Shown piece by piece: positions 34,529 to 43,607 of a stretch of DNA of 64,000 bases. The position numbers and the translations under genes are program-made. The DNA is from a bacterium (lineage in GTDB: Bacteria; Armatimonadota; Fimbriimonadia; Fimbriimonadales; Fimbriimonadaceae). The first letter of the stretch is position 1; every line of letters starts with the position of its first letter. The stretch lies in NCBI GenBank assembly GCA_027483535.1, contig JAIXUN010000002.1, positions 2,232,001-2,296,000 of the forward strand, given 5' to 3'. The notes below the pieces were generated by a model. The model was not told where the DNA came from. It saw only the letters and a program-made list of their open reading frames with translations, and did not search any database.

Positions 34529-35815
34529 ATGACGTTCATCCCAATCCTTGCCACCTTCGCCCTAACCACGGGAACACCAGCTCAAATCGGCTCTAAGCGA
34601 CAAGGTTCATTTGCCGTTCCTCTAGAAGCCGCCGCGCCCCCTGGGCAAAGCGCGAAATCTTTCACAACGGGCAAGTATCGGAACCTCTTCCGCGAGATTG
34701 GCAAAACGGACACCCAAATTGTCCAGAAGCTACACACGGCGTGGAATCAGTTGTTCTATGGCAACGATTCCACGCAGCGGGTCTATTACCCAGTCGGGAC
34801 GGACATGGCCTACATCAAAGATATTGGCAACAACGATGTTCGTAGCGAGGGCATGTCTTACGGCATGATGATCGCGGTTCAGTACAACAAAAAGGCCGAG
34901 TTCGATCGGCTTTGGAAGTGGTCCAAAACGTACATGCAGCATCCATCCGGACCTTGGAAGGGCTACTTTGCGTGGCAATGCAAACCGGATGGCACCCAAA
35001 TGTCGAAGACTCCCGCCTCGGATGGCGAAGAGTATTTTGCGATGGCTCTCTTCTTCGCCCACGCAAGGTGGGGTAGCGGCAAAGGGATTTTCAATTATCG
35101 CGGAGAAGCTGATCAGATTCTGGACCAGATGGTGAACAAAGAGGCGATCAACGGCGGCGTAGTAGATGGCGCCACCAATATGTTCAACCACGCCGAAAAG
35201 CAGGTCGTTTTTGTTCCGTACGGAACGGCCGCAACCTTCACGGACGCCTCTTATCACTTACCCGCCTTCTATGAACTTTGGTCTCGATGGGCGGCTAAAG
35301 ATAAAGCCTTCTGGGCGGAGTGTGCCCGGTCCAGCCGAGCATATTTTAAGCGTCACTGCCACCCAACCACCGGACTTGCTTCCGACTATTCAACCTTCCA
35401 AGGAGTGCCAATGGGCGCGCCGTGGGATCCGAACAGCACCGCCTACGACTTCCAGCACGATGCCTTCCGCGTGGCAGGCAACATCGGTATGGACTACCAA
35501 TGGTTTGGGGTGGATTCGTGGCAAGTGGAGCAAAACAATCGCCTACTCGAGTTTTTCAATGCCCAAAAGCCGGACTACGTCAGTTTGTATACGGTCGCTG
35601 GTCAGCCTAAGGCGAACTACAAGTCCGGAGGCCTCATCGCCATGAATGCGGCTTCTGGCATTGGAACCACCACCCCGGTGACCTCGCGTTTTGTGAACGA
35701 GCTTTGGAACATGCCCATTCCTTCTGGCCAGTGGCGATACTACGATGGGATGCTGTACATGTTTGGACTACTGCACTCGTCGGGTCAGTACAAGATTTGG
35801 CAAATTCGTAAATAA
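34529..35815 (+). CDS. Glycoside hydrolase family 8, reducing-end exo-oligoxylanase-like
   Basis: 428 aa. A short signal-like N-terminus ([17 protein letters not shown]) suggests export, unlike its two neighbours. [38 protein letters not shown] and [10 protein letters not shown] match the Rex subgroup. General acid Glu107 (in RSEGMS) and a base candidate Asp311 (in QHDAFRV) are present. Rex enzymes release xylose from the reducing end of xylo-oligosaccharides; a xylanase activity is also possible in GH8. AGAGGA precedes the ATG and the gene starts 28 bases after GH67. Confidence 0.92.
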   Translation: MTFIPILATFALTTGTPAQIGSKRQGSFAVPLEAAAPPGQSAKSFTTGKYRNLFREIGKTDTQIVQKLHTAWNQLFYGNDSTQRVYYPVGTDMAYIKDIGNNDVRSEGMSYGMMIAVQYNKKAEFDRLWKWSKTYMQHPSGPWKGYFAWQCKPDGTQMSKTPASDGEEYFAMALFFAHARWGSGKGIFNYRGEADQILDQMVNKEAINGGVVDGATNMFNHAEKQVVFVPYGTAATFTDASYHLPAFYELWSRWAAKDKAFWAECARSSRAYFKRHCHPTTGLASDYSTFQGVPMGAPWDPNSTAYDFQHDAFRVAGNIGMDYQWFGVDSWQVEQNNRLLEFFNAQKPDYVSLYTVAGQPKANYKSGGLIAMNAASGIGTTTPVTSRFVNELWNMPIPSGQWRYYDGMLYMFGLLHSSGQYKIWQIRK

Positions 35816-35887
35816 CCGCCACCGCACCAACACTGAACACGTAAGCTTTGAGAAAGTACTCGAATCTGTTCAGAGCGGCGGTATCGG

Positions 35888-37276
35888 ATGAAAAAAGCAG
35901 TCCTACTTTTAGCCTTGACCATAGCTTGCGCCATAATCGGCGCAACTGTCTACTATCAGACGATTGCCTATGAGCCGCTTCTGATTGATGATTTGAAAGT
36001 AGCTCCGGTAACTCTTGCCAAAGATATTGAAGAGGCAAAGGCATTAGGGCTTTTCCTAGACCCTTACGTTGAATACGATCTGAGTTGTCCGCCTTCTGCG
36101 AATTTTTTCTCTTTCGTGAAATCCTTGCCGGTTGAAGGATTGCCTCAGAAAAAGCTCTCTCGTTCAACGCACAAAGAGCTTGCCGACCAAAACAAGTGGG
36201 GCGAGATAGATCAAATACTTGAGTCTAGGAAGAAGCTCCTCAACCGCTTCAAAGGCGTCACTAAACTACGCCCGGGATTCCGCAGCAAAGACGCCTACGC
36301 GGCTCTTGACTTTCCACTTTCTGCAAAAGCCGGACTAGCCGTTTCGCTACTGCTTATTTCTGCCGAACGAGCGGCCCATCTCGGAAAACACAGTGAGGCG
36401 AGAGAGCTTTTGAAGCAAGCGATCACGTTCACAAACTTGATGGCAGATCAGCCTGCCGAGATAGACCTGGTTCTAGGAAGAATCGAGCAAGCACGAGTTT
36501 TGATGACCATCAACCGGATTGCTTACCGCCTGACCAACACTCCTGGCACAATCGCTCAATACGAAGCTCTCGTTAAGGATTGGTATCCAAAGTTTGACTA
36601 TGCAAGAATCATCCGCTTTGAGACTAACACAAACATAAGGTCCCTCCTCGCTGACACTCGCCACGGAATTTACTCAATTGCAAAAATATTCTGGAAGATG
36701 GATCGAGAGGTGGAAGACGAAAATGGAAACGAACCTCCTAAACTCACAAGAGAGGAAGAGAGATTTTTAGCGTATTTGACCGAACGTGCCGATCAGGAGA
36801 AAAAGCTTATGCCATACACTTTCGATAATGTTTCCAAAGAAAGGGCTGCCTGGGCAGTTGTTTTTTCGCAGGTGGTTGCGATTACAAAGGAAAAATTCAA
36901 AAGCGTTGAACACTTGGCGGATCACTCTCCCGGACATACCAAAGATCCCGTGAATCCTCCAACCAAACTATCAGAAGTAGTTACCTCTATTTTTCGAAGC
37001 CACGAATTTGCCCAATCTCAGGAAAGGTTCTACACGTGCAAAGCTCTCGTGCTAACGGCAATGAAGCTTTACAGAAATGCTCCGTCCGGAAACATTCCCA
37101 GTGATTTGAGTGGGTTCTCCACACCGCCGACTGATTTCTATCGCCAGCCCCTTCGCCTCCAACAATCACCGAAAGGCCTGATCCTCCTCTCTGTTGGGAG
37201 AGATGGAAAAGCCGATCGGCCGGGGCAACATGGAGACGATCTATTTCTACCGCTCACACCGCCTGTTTCAAAGTAG
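35888..37276 (+). CDS. Membrane-anchored protein of unknown function, paralog 1
   Basis: 462 aa with an N-terminal hydrophobic anchor or signal (VLLLALTIACAIIGATVYY). The body is helical and contains CPPSANFFSFV, VTKLRPGFRS, RIEQARVLMTINRIAYRL and KALVLTAMKLYRN. The C-terminus ILLSVGRDGKADRPGQHGDD is a calcium-binding-like GxDGxxD pattern seen at the tails of some pseudopilins. It is clearly paralogous to the next gene (about one third identical by eye). Base composition is AT-richer than its paralog. Confidence 0.65.
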   Translation: MKKAVLLLALTIACAIIGATVYYQTIAYEPLLIDDLKVAPVTLAKDIEEAKALGLFLDPYVEYDLSCPPSANFFSFVKSLPVEGLPQKKLSRSTHKELADQNKWGEIDQILESRKKLLNRFKGVTKLRPGFRSKDAYAALDFPLSAKAGLAVSLLLISAERAAHLGKHSEARELLKQAITFTNLMADQPAEIDLVLGRIEQARVLMTINRIAYRLTNTPGTIAQYEALVKDWYPKFDYARIIRFETNTNIRSLLADTRHGIYSIAKIFWKMDREVEDENGNEPPKLTREEERFLAYLTERADQEKKLMPYTFDNVSKERAAWAVVFSQVVAITKEKFKSVEHLADHSPGHTKDPVNPPTKLSEVVTSIFRSHEFAQSQERFYTCKALVLTAMKLYRNAPSGNIPSDLSGFSTPPTDFYRQPLRLQQSPKGLILLSVGRDGKADRPGQHGDDLFLPLTPPVSK

Positions 37277-37315
37277 CCGACGGTCTTGAAGATTCGACCG
37301 CTGTATCATCAGGAA

Positions 37316-38707
37316 ATGGCGAGACACCGGGCGAGGACGTTGGGGAGCGCTCTGCCACTAGCGCTCGCCATCTTGGTCGGTTGCCAGCCTCCCAAGGCAC
37401 CGTCACCACTCACCGACGATCTCAGGGCCACCCCTGGAGACTTTGAATCACTCGTCGCAACCGCCAAAAGGAAAGGATTTCTGAAAGCCCCGGCCACGGA
37501 GTACGACAACGCGTGCCCGCCCGATCAGAACTTTTTCTCCTTCATCGATAAGCTCAATGCAGCCCTTCCGGGCATGCCGGCCGGTGGTAGAGCGCAGCCG
37601 AGAAGAGCGCTCATCGAAGGTGACTGGGATCGCGTGGAACAATTCCTTGCCACGAATCAGTCGCTTCTCGCCAAGTTTGCGGAAGCTCCAAAACTCCGAC
37701 GGGGGTACCGTGCAGCAACTGCCGACCCGAACCTTGATTTTGGACGCACCGTTCGATCCAAAGGGGCACTCGAACTGCTCCTAGCGGCTGCCGAACTCGA
37801 CGCCTTTCGAGGAAAAGATCAGGCGGCGGTGGTTCGGTTGCGACAGGCGATCGCTTTCACCAACGCGTTGGCGAATCAACCCGCCCCCATTGACTACGTT
37901 TCCGGACGTGGCGCGCAGGTCACTGTACTGGTCAGCATGAACCGCATTGCAAGCCGGTTAAGAAGTTCGCCTAACAGGCTCGGTTCGTACGAGTCTTTGG
38001 TGCGCGATTGGAACCCCACAATCGACCGAGAACGCTTGATTCGTTTTGAGGTCAACTCATTCCTAAAGAAGCTGTTTGCCGAGACAGAGGACGGGGTTTA
38101 CGCGGCGGCCCTTGAGCGTTGGCGAATCCGTCGAAACGCCTCGTTGCCTTCCGGAGGAGATGGGAAACCGTACTCGCAACAAGAAGAGGACTTTGTCGAA
38201 CTGCTCACCAGAGAATCGATGAAGGAGAAGCAATCCCTCCCCTACTCGCCAGATCGTCTGAGAAAGGAAGACTCTGCCCTGGCGGTCGTGGTCGCAAAAA
38301 TCCTCCAAACAGGGTTGGATCGACTGAGCGAGGCGCAGTCTCCGAAAGCTGCCCAACCTGCCCCGTTCGGCTCGCCACCGCGAGATGAAAAACTCTCTGA
38401 CCTGTTTAGCGATCTCTTTTCGGGCACATCGCTAGATAGTCCCGAAGACCTCTTCTTCACTAACAAAGCCTTGGTCATCACCGCGATCGACCTTTACCGG
38501 AACCACCCAAAGTCTGGCTTTCCGAACGGCTTGCCATCGGGCAAGAGCGCGCCAAAAGATGGGTTAGGGCGCCCGATTGAGTTGGTGAAACTGCCCACCG
38601 GGCTCTCGCTGCGATCGGTCGGGCCAGATGGTCAGCCAGATCCGGTAGGTCGTCGTAACGACGACCGCGTCATCCGGCTCGACTACGACTTTAAGAAGAA
38701 GGGTTAA
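37316..38707 (+). CDS. Lipoprotein of unknown function, paralog 2
   Basis: 463 aa from ATG 37316; ten further codons are open upstream. Signal LPLALAILVGC is a lipobox. The same order of blocks as in paralog 1: CPPDQNFFSFIDKL, APKLRRGYRA, SMNRIASRLRSS, KALVITAIDLYRN, and the tail LRSVGPDGQPDPVGRRNDD. Together they look like an ancient tandem duplication that has diverged strongly. Its stop overlaps the convergent aminotransferase stop by 4 bases. Confidence 0.65.
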   Translation: MARHRARTLGSALPLALAILVGCQPPKAPSPLTDDLRATPGDFESLVATAKRKGFLKAPATEYDNACPPDQNFFSFIDKLNAALPGMPAGGRAQPRRALIEGDWDRVEQFLATNQSLLAKFAEAPKLRRGYRAATADPNLDFGRTVRSKGALELLLAAAELDAFRGKDQAAVVRLRQAIAFTNALANQPAPIDYVSGRGAQVTVLVSMNRIASRLRSSPNRLGSYESLVRDWNPTIDRERLIRFEVNSFLKKLFAETEDGVYAAALERWRIRRNASLPSGGDGKPYSQQEEDFVELLTRESMKEKQSLPYSPDRLRKEDSALAVVVAKILQTGLDRLSEAQSPKAAQPAPFGSPPRDEKLSDLFSDLFSGTSLDSPEDLFFTNKALVITAIDLYRNHPKSGFPNGLPSGKSAPKDGLGRPIELVKLPTGLSLRSVGPDGQPDPVGRRNDDRVIRLDYDFKKKG

Positions 38708-40056
38708 CCCGCTACCCGGCGTAAAGATCGCTCCAACTTCACCAAGAACAGATCGATCTCTTCTGCGGTCACCGAAAGATTCGGGCGAGTTCGGATCGAT
38801 CGGTTCCCTGCGCCGAGCAGCAACATCGACTCGTTTTGAAGCGCATCCTGAATCAGCGCCCGCTTCCGATCTCCGGAATCTAGCGAGAATCCTTGGTACA
38901 GACCGAGTCCGCGCACGTTGCCCATCATGTCGCCAAACTTTGCGGCGACCGTTTCAAGCCCTTCCGCCAGCCGTTGACCGTTAACGGCGGCCTTCTCGAC
39001 CAGCCCCTCTTGCTCCATGATCTCGAACTCGCGAGTCACGCGCACCATGTCGGCGAGAGTGCCTCCCCAAGTGGAGTCGAGCACGCCAACGTCTTCCAGC
39101 GGCTCGTACATCAGCACCGCACCGTTGCCCCACTTCTTGCCTGTGGCAACCGCCATCGGCGGATGCGGTAAATCAAAGTGATCGATCGCCCACATCTTGC
39201 CGGTAGCCCCAAGGCCGGTTTGAACCTCGTCGAATCCGAGCATCACGTCGTACTTGTTTGCCAGTCGAGAGAGCCCTTGGAAGAACTCAGGAAGAGCCAC
39301 TCGGTGACCACCCGCGCCTTGAATCGGCTCGACAATAATGCCGACAATCTCGTCCGACATATGCTCAAGTACCGACTCAAGCTGTTCTAGCGAACGCGTC
39401 TCGTTGGCAAGGTTTTGCTCGCGCGAGTTTCGGCTGTCGTAAGAGGGGAACGGCAGCTTGATGTTTCCACCCGAGGTCAGCCCGACGAAGTCTTTGGTCG
39501 CTACCGGATCCATCGTCTGCGTCACCTGCAGAGCGAACACGGTTCGACCGTGGAACGCCCGGTCGAAGTAAACAAACCGCCGATTTCCAGAAAGCCGACC
39601 CTTCTTCAGGCACTTCTGGTTGAACTTGGCGATGAGGTACTTGAGCATGTTCTCCACCGCTTCCGCGCCACTGTTCACCGCGTACACCTCTAGGGTGTCG
39701 GATCGCATGGAAAGGGGGGCGTTCTCGCGCAGCAGTCGGTAGTACGCCAAGCATTCGGGAGTGAGAAAGTCGGGGTTGGCGATCTTATTGTTCGCCGCCA
39801 CCACCAGTCGCCGAACGTAGTCGGCCTCGTACAACCCGGGGTGGTTGTGACCGATGAGTTTGGACCCGTAGTAGCCTGCCCAGTCGAAAATTTCTTGACC
39901 ATCGACGGTGACCAGGTACATCCCGTGCCCCTTTTCTAGATCAAGAGCGAAGGAGTAGGGCTCGGCGATCACGTACCGCCCCATCTCTTCCAGCATCGCC
40001 GCCGATTTGGGTCCCGGGAATGCGGTGGCCTGAGTGAGAGAGTCGGGGGTAGTCAC
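38704..40056 (-). CDS. Class III aminotransferase, L-lysine 6-transaminase-like
   Basis: 450 aa PLP enzyme. MYLVTVDGQEIFDWAGYYGS and HNHPG at the N-terminus, NSGAEAVENMLKYLIAKFNQ (cofactor phosphate site), FDRAFHGRTVFAL, GIIVEPIQGAGG, DEVQTGLGATGK and the Schiff-base Lys in ATGKKWGNGA. The overall order and motifs resemble lysine epsilon-aminotransferase, which makes aminoadipate semialdehyde. Substrate assignment within class III is uncertain. Monocistronic, cytoplasmic. Confidence 0.85.
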   Translation of the reverse strand: MTTPDSLTQATAFPGPKSAAMLEEMGRYVIAEPYSFALDLEKGHGMYLVTVDGQEIFDWAGYYGSKLIGHNHPGLYEADYVRRLVVAANNKIANPDFLTPECLAYYRLLRENAPLSMRSDTLEVYAVNSGAEAVENMLKYLIAKFNQKCLKKGRLSGNRRFVYFDRAFHGRTVFALQVTQTMDPVATKDFVGLTSGGNIKLPFPSYDSRNSREQNLANETRSLEQLESVLEHMSDEIVGIIVEPIQGAGGHRVALPEFFQGLSRLANKYDVMLGFDEVQTGLGATGKMWAIDHFDLPHPPMAVATGKKWGNGAVLMYEPLEDVGVLDSTWGGTLADMVRVTREFEIMEQEGLVEKAAVNGQRLAEGLETVAAKFGDMMGNVRGLGLYQGFSLDSGDRKRALIQDALQNESMLLLGAGNRSIRTRPNLSVTAEEIDLFLVKLERSLRRVAG

Positions 40057-40137
40057 TGAGAGATTATGACAGCCACCGCGAGTGTCAGTAAAATTTATTT
40101 TTTCAATTTTTTTTCAAACATGAAGTAAAAATTAAAT

Positions 40138-40143
40138 TATAAT
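40138..40143 (+). promoter_or_regulatory. -10 element before the gene at 40161
   Basis: TATAAT in a strongly AT-rich stretch (40088-40145) that stands out from the flanking GC-rich DNA. No good -35 is seen 17 bases upstream (only TTTTCA-like sequence), so an UP-element-assisted promoter is possible. Confidence 0.4.
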
Positions 40144-40160
40144 CGCATACTGTAAATGAG

Positions 40161-40520
40161 ATGAAAAATTTCAATACATTTCAAGAACTTCGTGATATCG
40201 TGATCCAGCCTGAGAATGGTGGGGTTGTGACAGTCAAAATGGAGCAACTCCGCAACGCTCATGGCGTGAAAAAATTGGGGGATCACGTCCGAAATAGGAT
40301 CGTGGGTGAACTAGACGGCGTGGGGCTTAAGGCATACCCTCGGGAGCTGCCCAATAATCAGAATGAGCTTGTGCGCATTTATCGAGCCGGGACCGCCATT
40401 GCTGAACTCATTGATGCTGTGATCAATCCAAGTCCAGAGCATGACCAGGAGCTCCGAGAACTTGTCGTAGGAGGGCACAAAGAAACGTTACAGCGAATTA
40501 AAGAACTTGTTTGTGACTAA
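40161..40520 (+). CDS. Small protein of unknown function
   Basis: 119 aa. No signal peptide. The central part (NELVRIYRAGTAIAELIDAV) and a helical C-terminus are the most regular parts. I do not recognise a family. It has an AT-rich promoter and ends 66 bases before the convergent nucleotidyltransferase gene. Codon use resembles an acquired gene more than its neighbours. Confidence 0.6.
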   Translation: MKNFNTFQELRDIVIQPENGGVVTVKMEQLRNAHGVKKLGDHVRNRIVGELDGVGLKAYPRELPNNQNELVRIYRAGTAIAELIDAVINPSPEHDQELRELVVGGHKETLQRIKELVCD

Positions 40521-40585
40521 GGCATCGTTCGAGCCCGTGCCGAGAAGGTTGGACCGGGCTCAGCGGCTTCTGCGTGCAAAAGATC

Positions 40586-40900
40586 CTATCCATGGACCAA
40601 CCGCCCCTCGACCTCAGCCCAGTACAGAGCCGACCCCGGAATTGACTTCGCTTCTTGAAACTCTTCCGGTGTGTATAGAAGCAAATCCACCGAGAAATCC
40701 CGAGACCGATCTAAAGACTTAAGGGCAACTGCTTGGCGTTCAACAAACGGAACGTCCATTTTCGTGATCACCAGAACGTCCCAGTCGCTATCAGCCTGGT
40801 GATCACCACGAGCACGCGAGCCGAACAGAATCATCCGTTCGATCTCAAAATGTTCTGAAATCGACCGTTTGATACTTTCCAGCACTTGCTCATCGCTCAT
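40586..40900 (-). CDS. Minimal nucleotidyltransferase (MNT/MntA-like)
   Basis: 104 aa. The motif GSRARGDHQADSDWDVLVI is the G-S-x(9-11)-D-x-D core of the pol-beta-like nucleotidyltransferases, and DFSVDLLLYTPEEF follows with the third Asp. Such proteins normally pair with a HEPN toxin, which they AMPylate. No HEPN gene lies on either side; the adjacent 119-aa gene is not one by motif. It may be an orphan antitoxin. Confidence 0.82.
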   Translation of the reverse strand: MSDEQVLESIKRSISEHFEIERMILFGSRARGDHQADSDWDVLVITKMDVPFVERQAVALKSLDRSRDFSVDLLLYTPEEFQEAKSIPGSALYWAEVEGRLVHG

Positions 40901-41001
40901 GAACTGCCTGCCCTTGGTCTTTGGACGCCTCCAACCTCATTATGGATTCCAACGAATGGCACCCAAGTGCCTGCAATCTATGTTAAGGAGTCCAAAACGA
41001 A

Positions 41002-41038
41002 AAAGCCCCCGAAGTTCGCGAAGAACCTCGGAGGCTTT
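41002..41038 (-). terminator. Terminator of the superoxide dismutase gene
   Basis: AAAGCCTCCGAGGTTC pairs with GAACTTCGGGGGCTTT (two mismatches) around TTCGC on the minus strand, ending in a T run. It lies 21 bases after the stop. Confidence 0.8.
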
Positions 41039-41058
41039 CCCTTTAAAAAGCAGGGACC

Positions 41059-41817
41059 TTACTTGCCGGTCGCTTTCTTCAATCGGGCGTTGACCGCATT
41101 CCAGTCGATGCAGTTCATGTACGCCTCGATATACTTGGCGCGAGCCGTCTTGAAGTCCAAGAAGTACGCGTGCTCGTAGACGTCCATGGCAAGCACGAGG
41201 GTGCTGTTCCATGCCGGATAGGTGTCTTGCGCGTCGCCGATGAACGAGAACACTCGCTCTTCGTCGTGATCGTAACCTAGGTAAACCCACCCGCGTGCGC
41301 CCATGCCAGAGGTCTTCCAATCGGCGACCCACTTGTCGAACGAACCGTACGCCTCGTTGATGAGGGTTGCGATGTCGCCCGTTGCAGGTCCGCCTTCTCC
41401 ACCAATGGTGTCGAAGTAGACGTTGTGGTTCTTATAGCCGCCGTAAGCGAAGGCGTAGTTCACCTTGAGCGCACGGATTTGGCTGTAGATCTGGTTGCCC
41501 TTGGCCGGGTCCATCTCCATTTCGGCCAGAGCCTTGCGAATCTCGTTGGTCTTGTTGGCATATCCTTGCCATAGGCCAAGGTGGGCCTTGTGCGTGTCTT
41601 CGCTGATTCCCTTGGACGCGGTCTTCAGGGCCTTCTTGATGTCTTCCTCGGTGGGTACGTAAACGAGTTTCGGTTCCATAGTCTTCCTTACGCCTTGCTG
41701 GGTGAGACTGATGTCTCCCAGACCGGTGAAAGCAGACAACTTCTCTAAAGCGGGCGCACCAGCGGCAGCCATACCGGCGAGCAGGGCGTCACGACGGCTC
41801 AAGATAAATTCATCCAT
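41059..41817 (-). CDS. Fe/Mn superoxide dismutase with Tat-like N-terminus
   Basis: About 252 aa from the Met at 41817; eleven more codons are open upstream. The N-terminus FILSRRDALLAGMAAAGAPA looks like a twin-arginine signal, rare for SOD. The SOD domain shows THKAHLGLW (first metal His), YGGYKNHNVYFDTI (second His), GWVYLGYDHD and AMDVYEHAYFLDF (Asp and His ligands). Dismutes superoxide, probably outside the cytoplasm. The first His motif departs from the usual H-x3-H-H-x2-Y pattern, so the metal type cannot be assigned. Confidence 0.88.
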   Translation of the reverse strand: MDEFILSRRDALLAGMAAAGAPALEKLSAFTGLGDISLTQQGVRKTMEPKLVYVPTEEDIKKALKTASKGISEDTHKAHLGLWQGYANKTNEIRKALAEMEMDPAKGNQIYSQIRALKVNYAFAYGGYKNHNVYFDTIGGEGGPATGDIATLINEAYGSFDKWVADWKTSGMGARGWVYLGYDHDEERVFSFIGDAQDTYPAWNSTLVLAMDVYEHAYFLDFKTARAKYIEAYMNCIDWNAVNARLKKATGK

Positions 41818-41933
41818 GTTTCTCCTGTCAGGATTTCTCAGTCCTTCCAAATAGAGTACCGATCTTTGTTGCGGAAGATCGGCGACGGGGTTACAGTTTC
41901 ATTAAGGGACGCCAAGACATCACAGAGATAAAA

Positions 41934-42383
41934 ATGAACGCCTATCTCAAAACCCTCGAACAAACACCCAAAACACTCTTCAACATCGTCGACCAAGTCA
42001 AACCAGACCGGTACAACGACATGGTCGACCCCGACCGATTCAACCTGACCGAAATGGTCGCTCACCTTGCCGATTTCGAGGACATCTTCTTAGACCGGTT
42101 GCGCCTGGCGTTCGAAGCACCCGGATCGGAGATCACTCCGATAGACCCCGATGCCCGGGCAACCGAAAAGCACTACGCCACCCGAGACGTCCACCACGAA
42201 CTCACCGTCTTCGACAACCGTCGGCGAGACCTGGTGGAGTTCATGAACACCCTTCAACCGGAAGACTGGAAGAAGAGTTTCAAGCACCCCGAACACGGTG
42301 AGGTGACCATAGAGGAGTACGCCAACCTCATCTTGGCGCACGATCTTTCTCACCTGGCCCACGCTGCCGCTTACATGCGGTAA
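41934..42383 (+). CDS. DinB-family protein, copy 1
   Basis: 149 aa, a four-helix DinB/YfiT-type protein. Metal His candidates are in MVAHLADFE, VHHELTVFDNRR and HDLSHLAHAA, the usual three-His layout. Members include thiol-dependent transferases and stress proteins; the substrate is unknown. It is a close paralog of the gene at 42539. Divergent from the SOD gene with 116 bases between. Confidence 0.85.
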   Translation: MNAYLKTLEQTPKTLFNIVDQVKPDRYNDMVDPDRFNLTEMVAHLADFEDIFLDRLRLAFEAPGSEITPIDPDARATEKHYATRDVHHELTVFDNRRRDLVEFMNTLQPEDWKKSFKHPEHGEVTIEEYANLILAHDLSHLAHAAAYMR

Positions 42384-42538
42384 CCAAGCTAATCAAGATC
42401 GAGTCCAAACCGCTCACCATCCGCGTCCCCCAAAACCCGAACCATAAAAACCGCAAACGAGAGTCCCTACTTTTCCGCTCACCCTTGGGCAGCCACCTCG
42501 CGAAAGGTCGAAACTCTCCAGCGGTACCCTAAAAAATC

Positions 42539-42991
42539 ATGCTCACCCAATACGCCCTTCAAATCCAGCACACGCCAGAAGCGCTCATTCGCATCATGGA
42601 CGCCATCCGTCCGGAGCACCATGACGACGAGATCGAACCGGGGCGATTCACCCTGAGAGAGGTCATCGCTCACCTAGCCGATTGGGAGCAAATCTGGTTA
42701 GACCGAATCACTCTAGCCGTCGAGTATCCCGGTTCGACTGTGGAAACTCACGACGAGGGCGATCGAGCCGCCGCCCACAACTATTCCAGCAAAGACGTTC
42801 ACCACGAGTTGGAAGTTTTCTCCAACCGCCGCCGCGACACGGTGACCTACCTGCTAGGCCTTGCCGTAGACGACTGGGACAACACCGTGAAGCACCCCGA
42901 GAACGGTGACATGTCGGTGATGGACATCGTCAACTACGTGATCGGTCACGACCTTTATCACTTGCACCAGGTAAGCCTCTACCTCAAGTAG
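42539..42991 (+). CDS. DinB-family protein, copy 2
   Basis: 150 aa, paralog of the preceding DinB gene with the same three His blocks: VIAHLADWE, VHHELEVFSNRR and HDLYHLHQVS. Lies 155 bases after copy 1 on the same strand, a local duplication that has diverged mostly outside the His blocks. Confidence 0.85.
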   Translation: MLTQYALQIQHTPEALIRIMDAIRPEHHDDEIEPGRFTLREVIAHLADWEQIWLDRITLAVEYPGSTVETHDEGDRAAAHNYSSKDVHHELEVFSNRRRDTVTYLLGLAVDDWDNTVKHPENGDMSVMDIVNYVIGHDLYHLHQVSLYLK

Positions 42992-43093
42992 AACGGTCGA
43001 CCCGGCACCTAGGCGCGGCGCTCATTCCGATTTTTCCTTCTCGCTAGAGACCGGAAAAACTGGACTGGTCGCCGCGCTTTGCTGTGTCAGATA

Positions 43094-43582
43094 ATGGGTA
43101 TTGAGCTTGAGAGCAAAATGGGAGAACTCCACAACACCGCCAAAGATGCGCTTGCGCCGCTGATCACCGCCATGTCCCTTGAACGGGCTTTTACGAGTTT
43201 GCTGCCTCACAACCCGATCTCGGAAAAGACCGCTCACGACGCCCTGGCAACCATTGAAGAACGGTTTGGGAGCAACTCCATTTGGCTGGCGCTTGGATAT
43301 TTGTACATCGACGACATCCACCGATCGCACCTGATTGTGCAGGATATGTCTAACGTTGAGGCCTCATACCTACACGGAATCATTCACCGCAGAGAGGGGG
43401 ACTTCCCAAATGCGAAGTACTGGTTCCACAAGTCGATCCACCTCCCGGAGGTCTTTGACCTTGACCCCTACAAGCTCACCGATGCGTACGAGAAGCGGGG
43501 TCGAGAGAACCCAGCCGACTTGATTGCACAAACCCGCGCCGAGTGGGTGAAGCTGGTGAATTACGTGAGCGATCACATTTGA
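43094..43582 (+). CDS. Conserved small protein of unknown function
   Basis: 162 aa from the Met at 43094; a TTG five codons upstream also fits. The block SYLHGIIHRREGDFPNAKYW is a conserved motif of a known uncharacterised family seen across bacteria. No signal or membrane segment. Ends 25 bases before the next gene, so co-transcription is likely. Confidence 0.65.
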   Translation: MGIELESKMGELHNTAKDALAPLITAMSLERAFTSLLPHNPISEKTAHDALATIEERFGSNSIWLALGYLYIDDIHRSHLIVQDMSNVEASYLHGIIHRREGDFPNAKYWFHKSIHLPEVFDLDPYKLTDAYEKRGRENPADLIAQTRAEWVKLVNYVSDHI

Positions 43583-43607
43583 AACGCTATTGTCCTAAGA
43601 TACAGGT

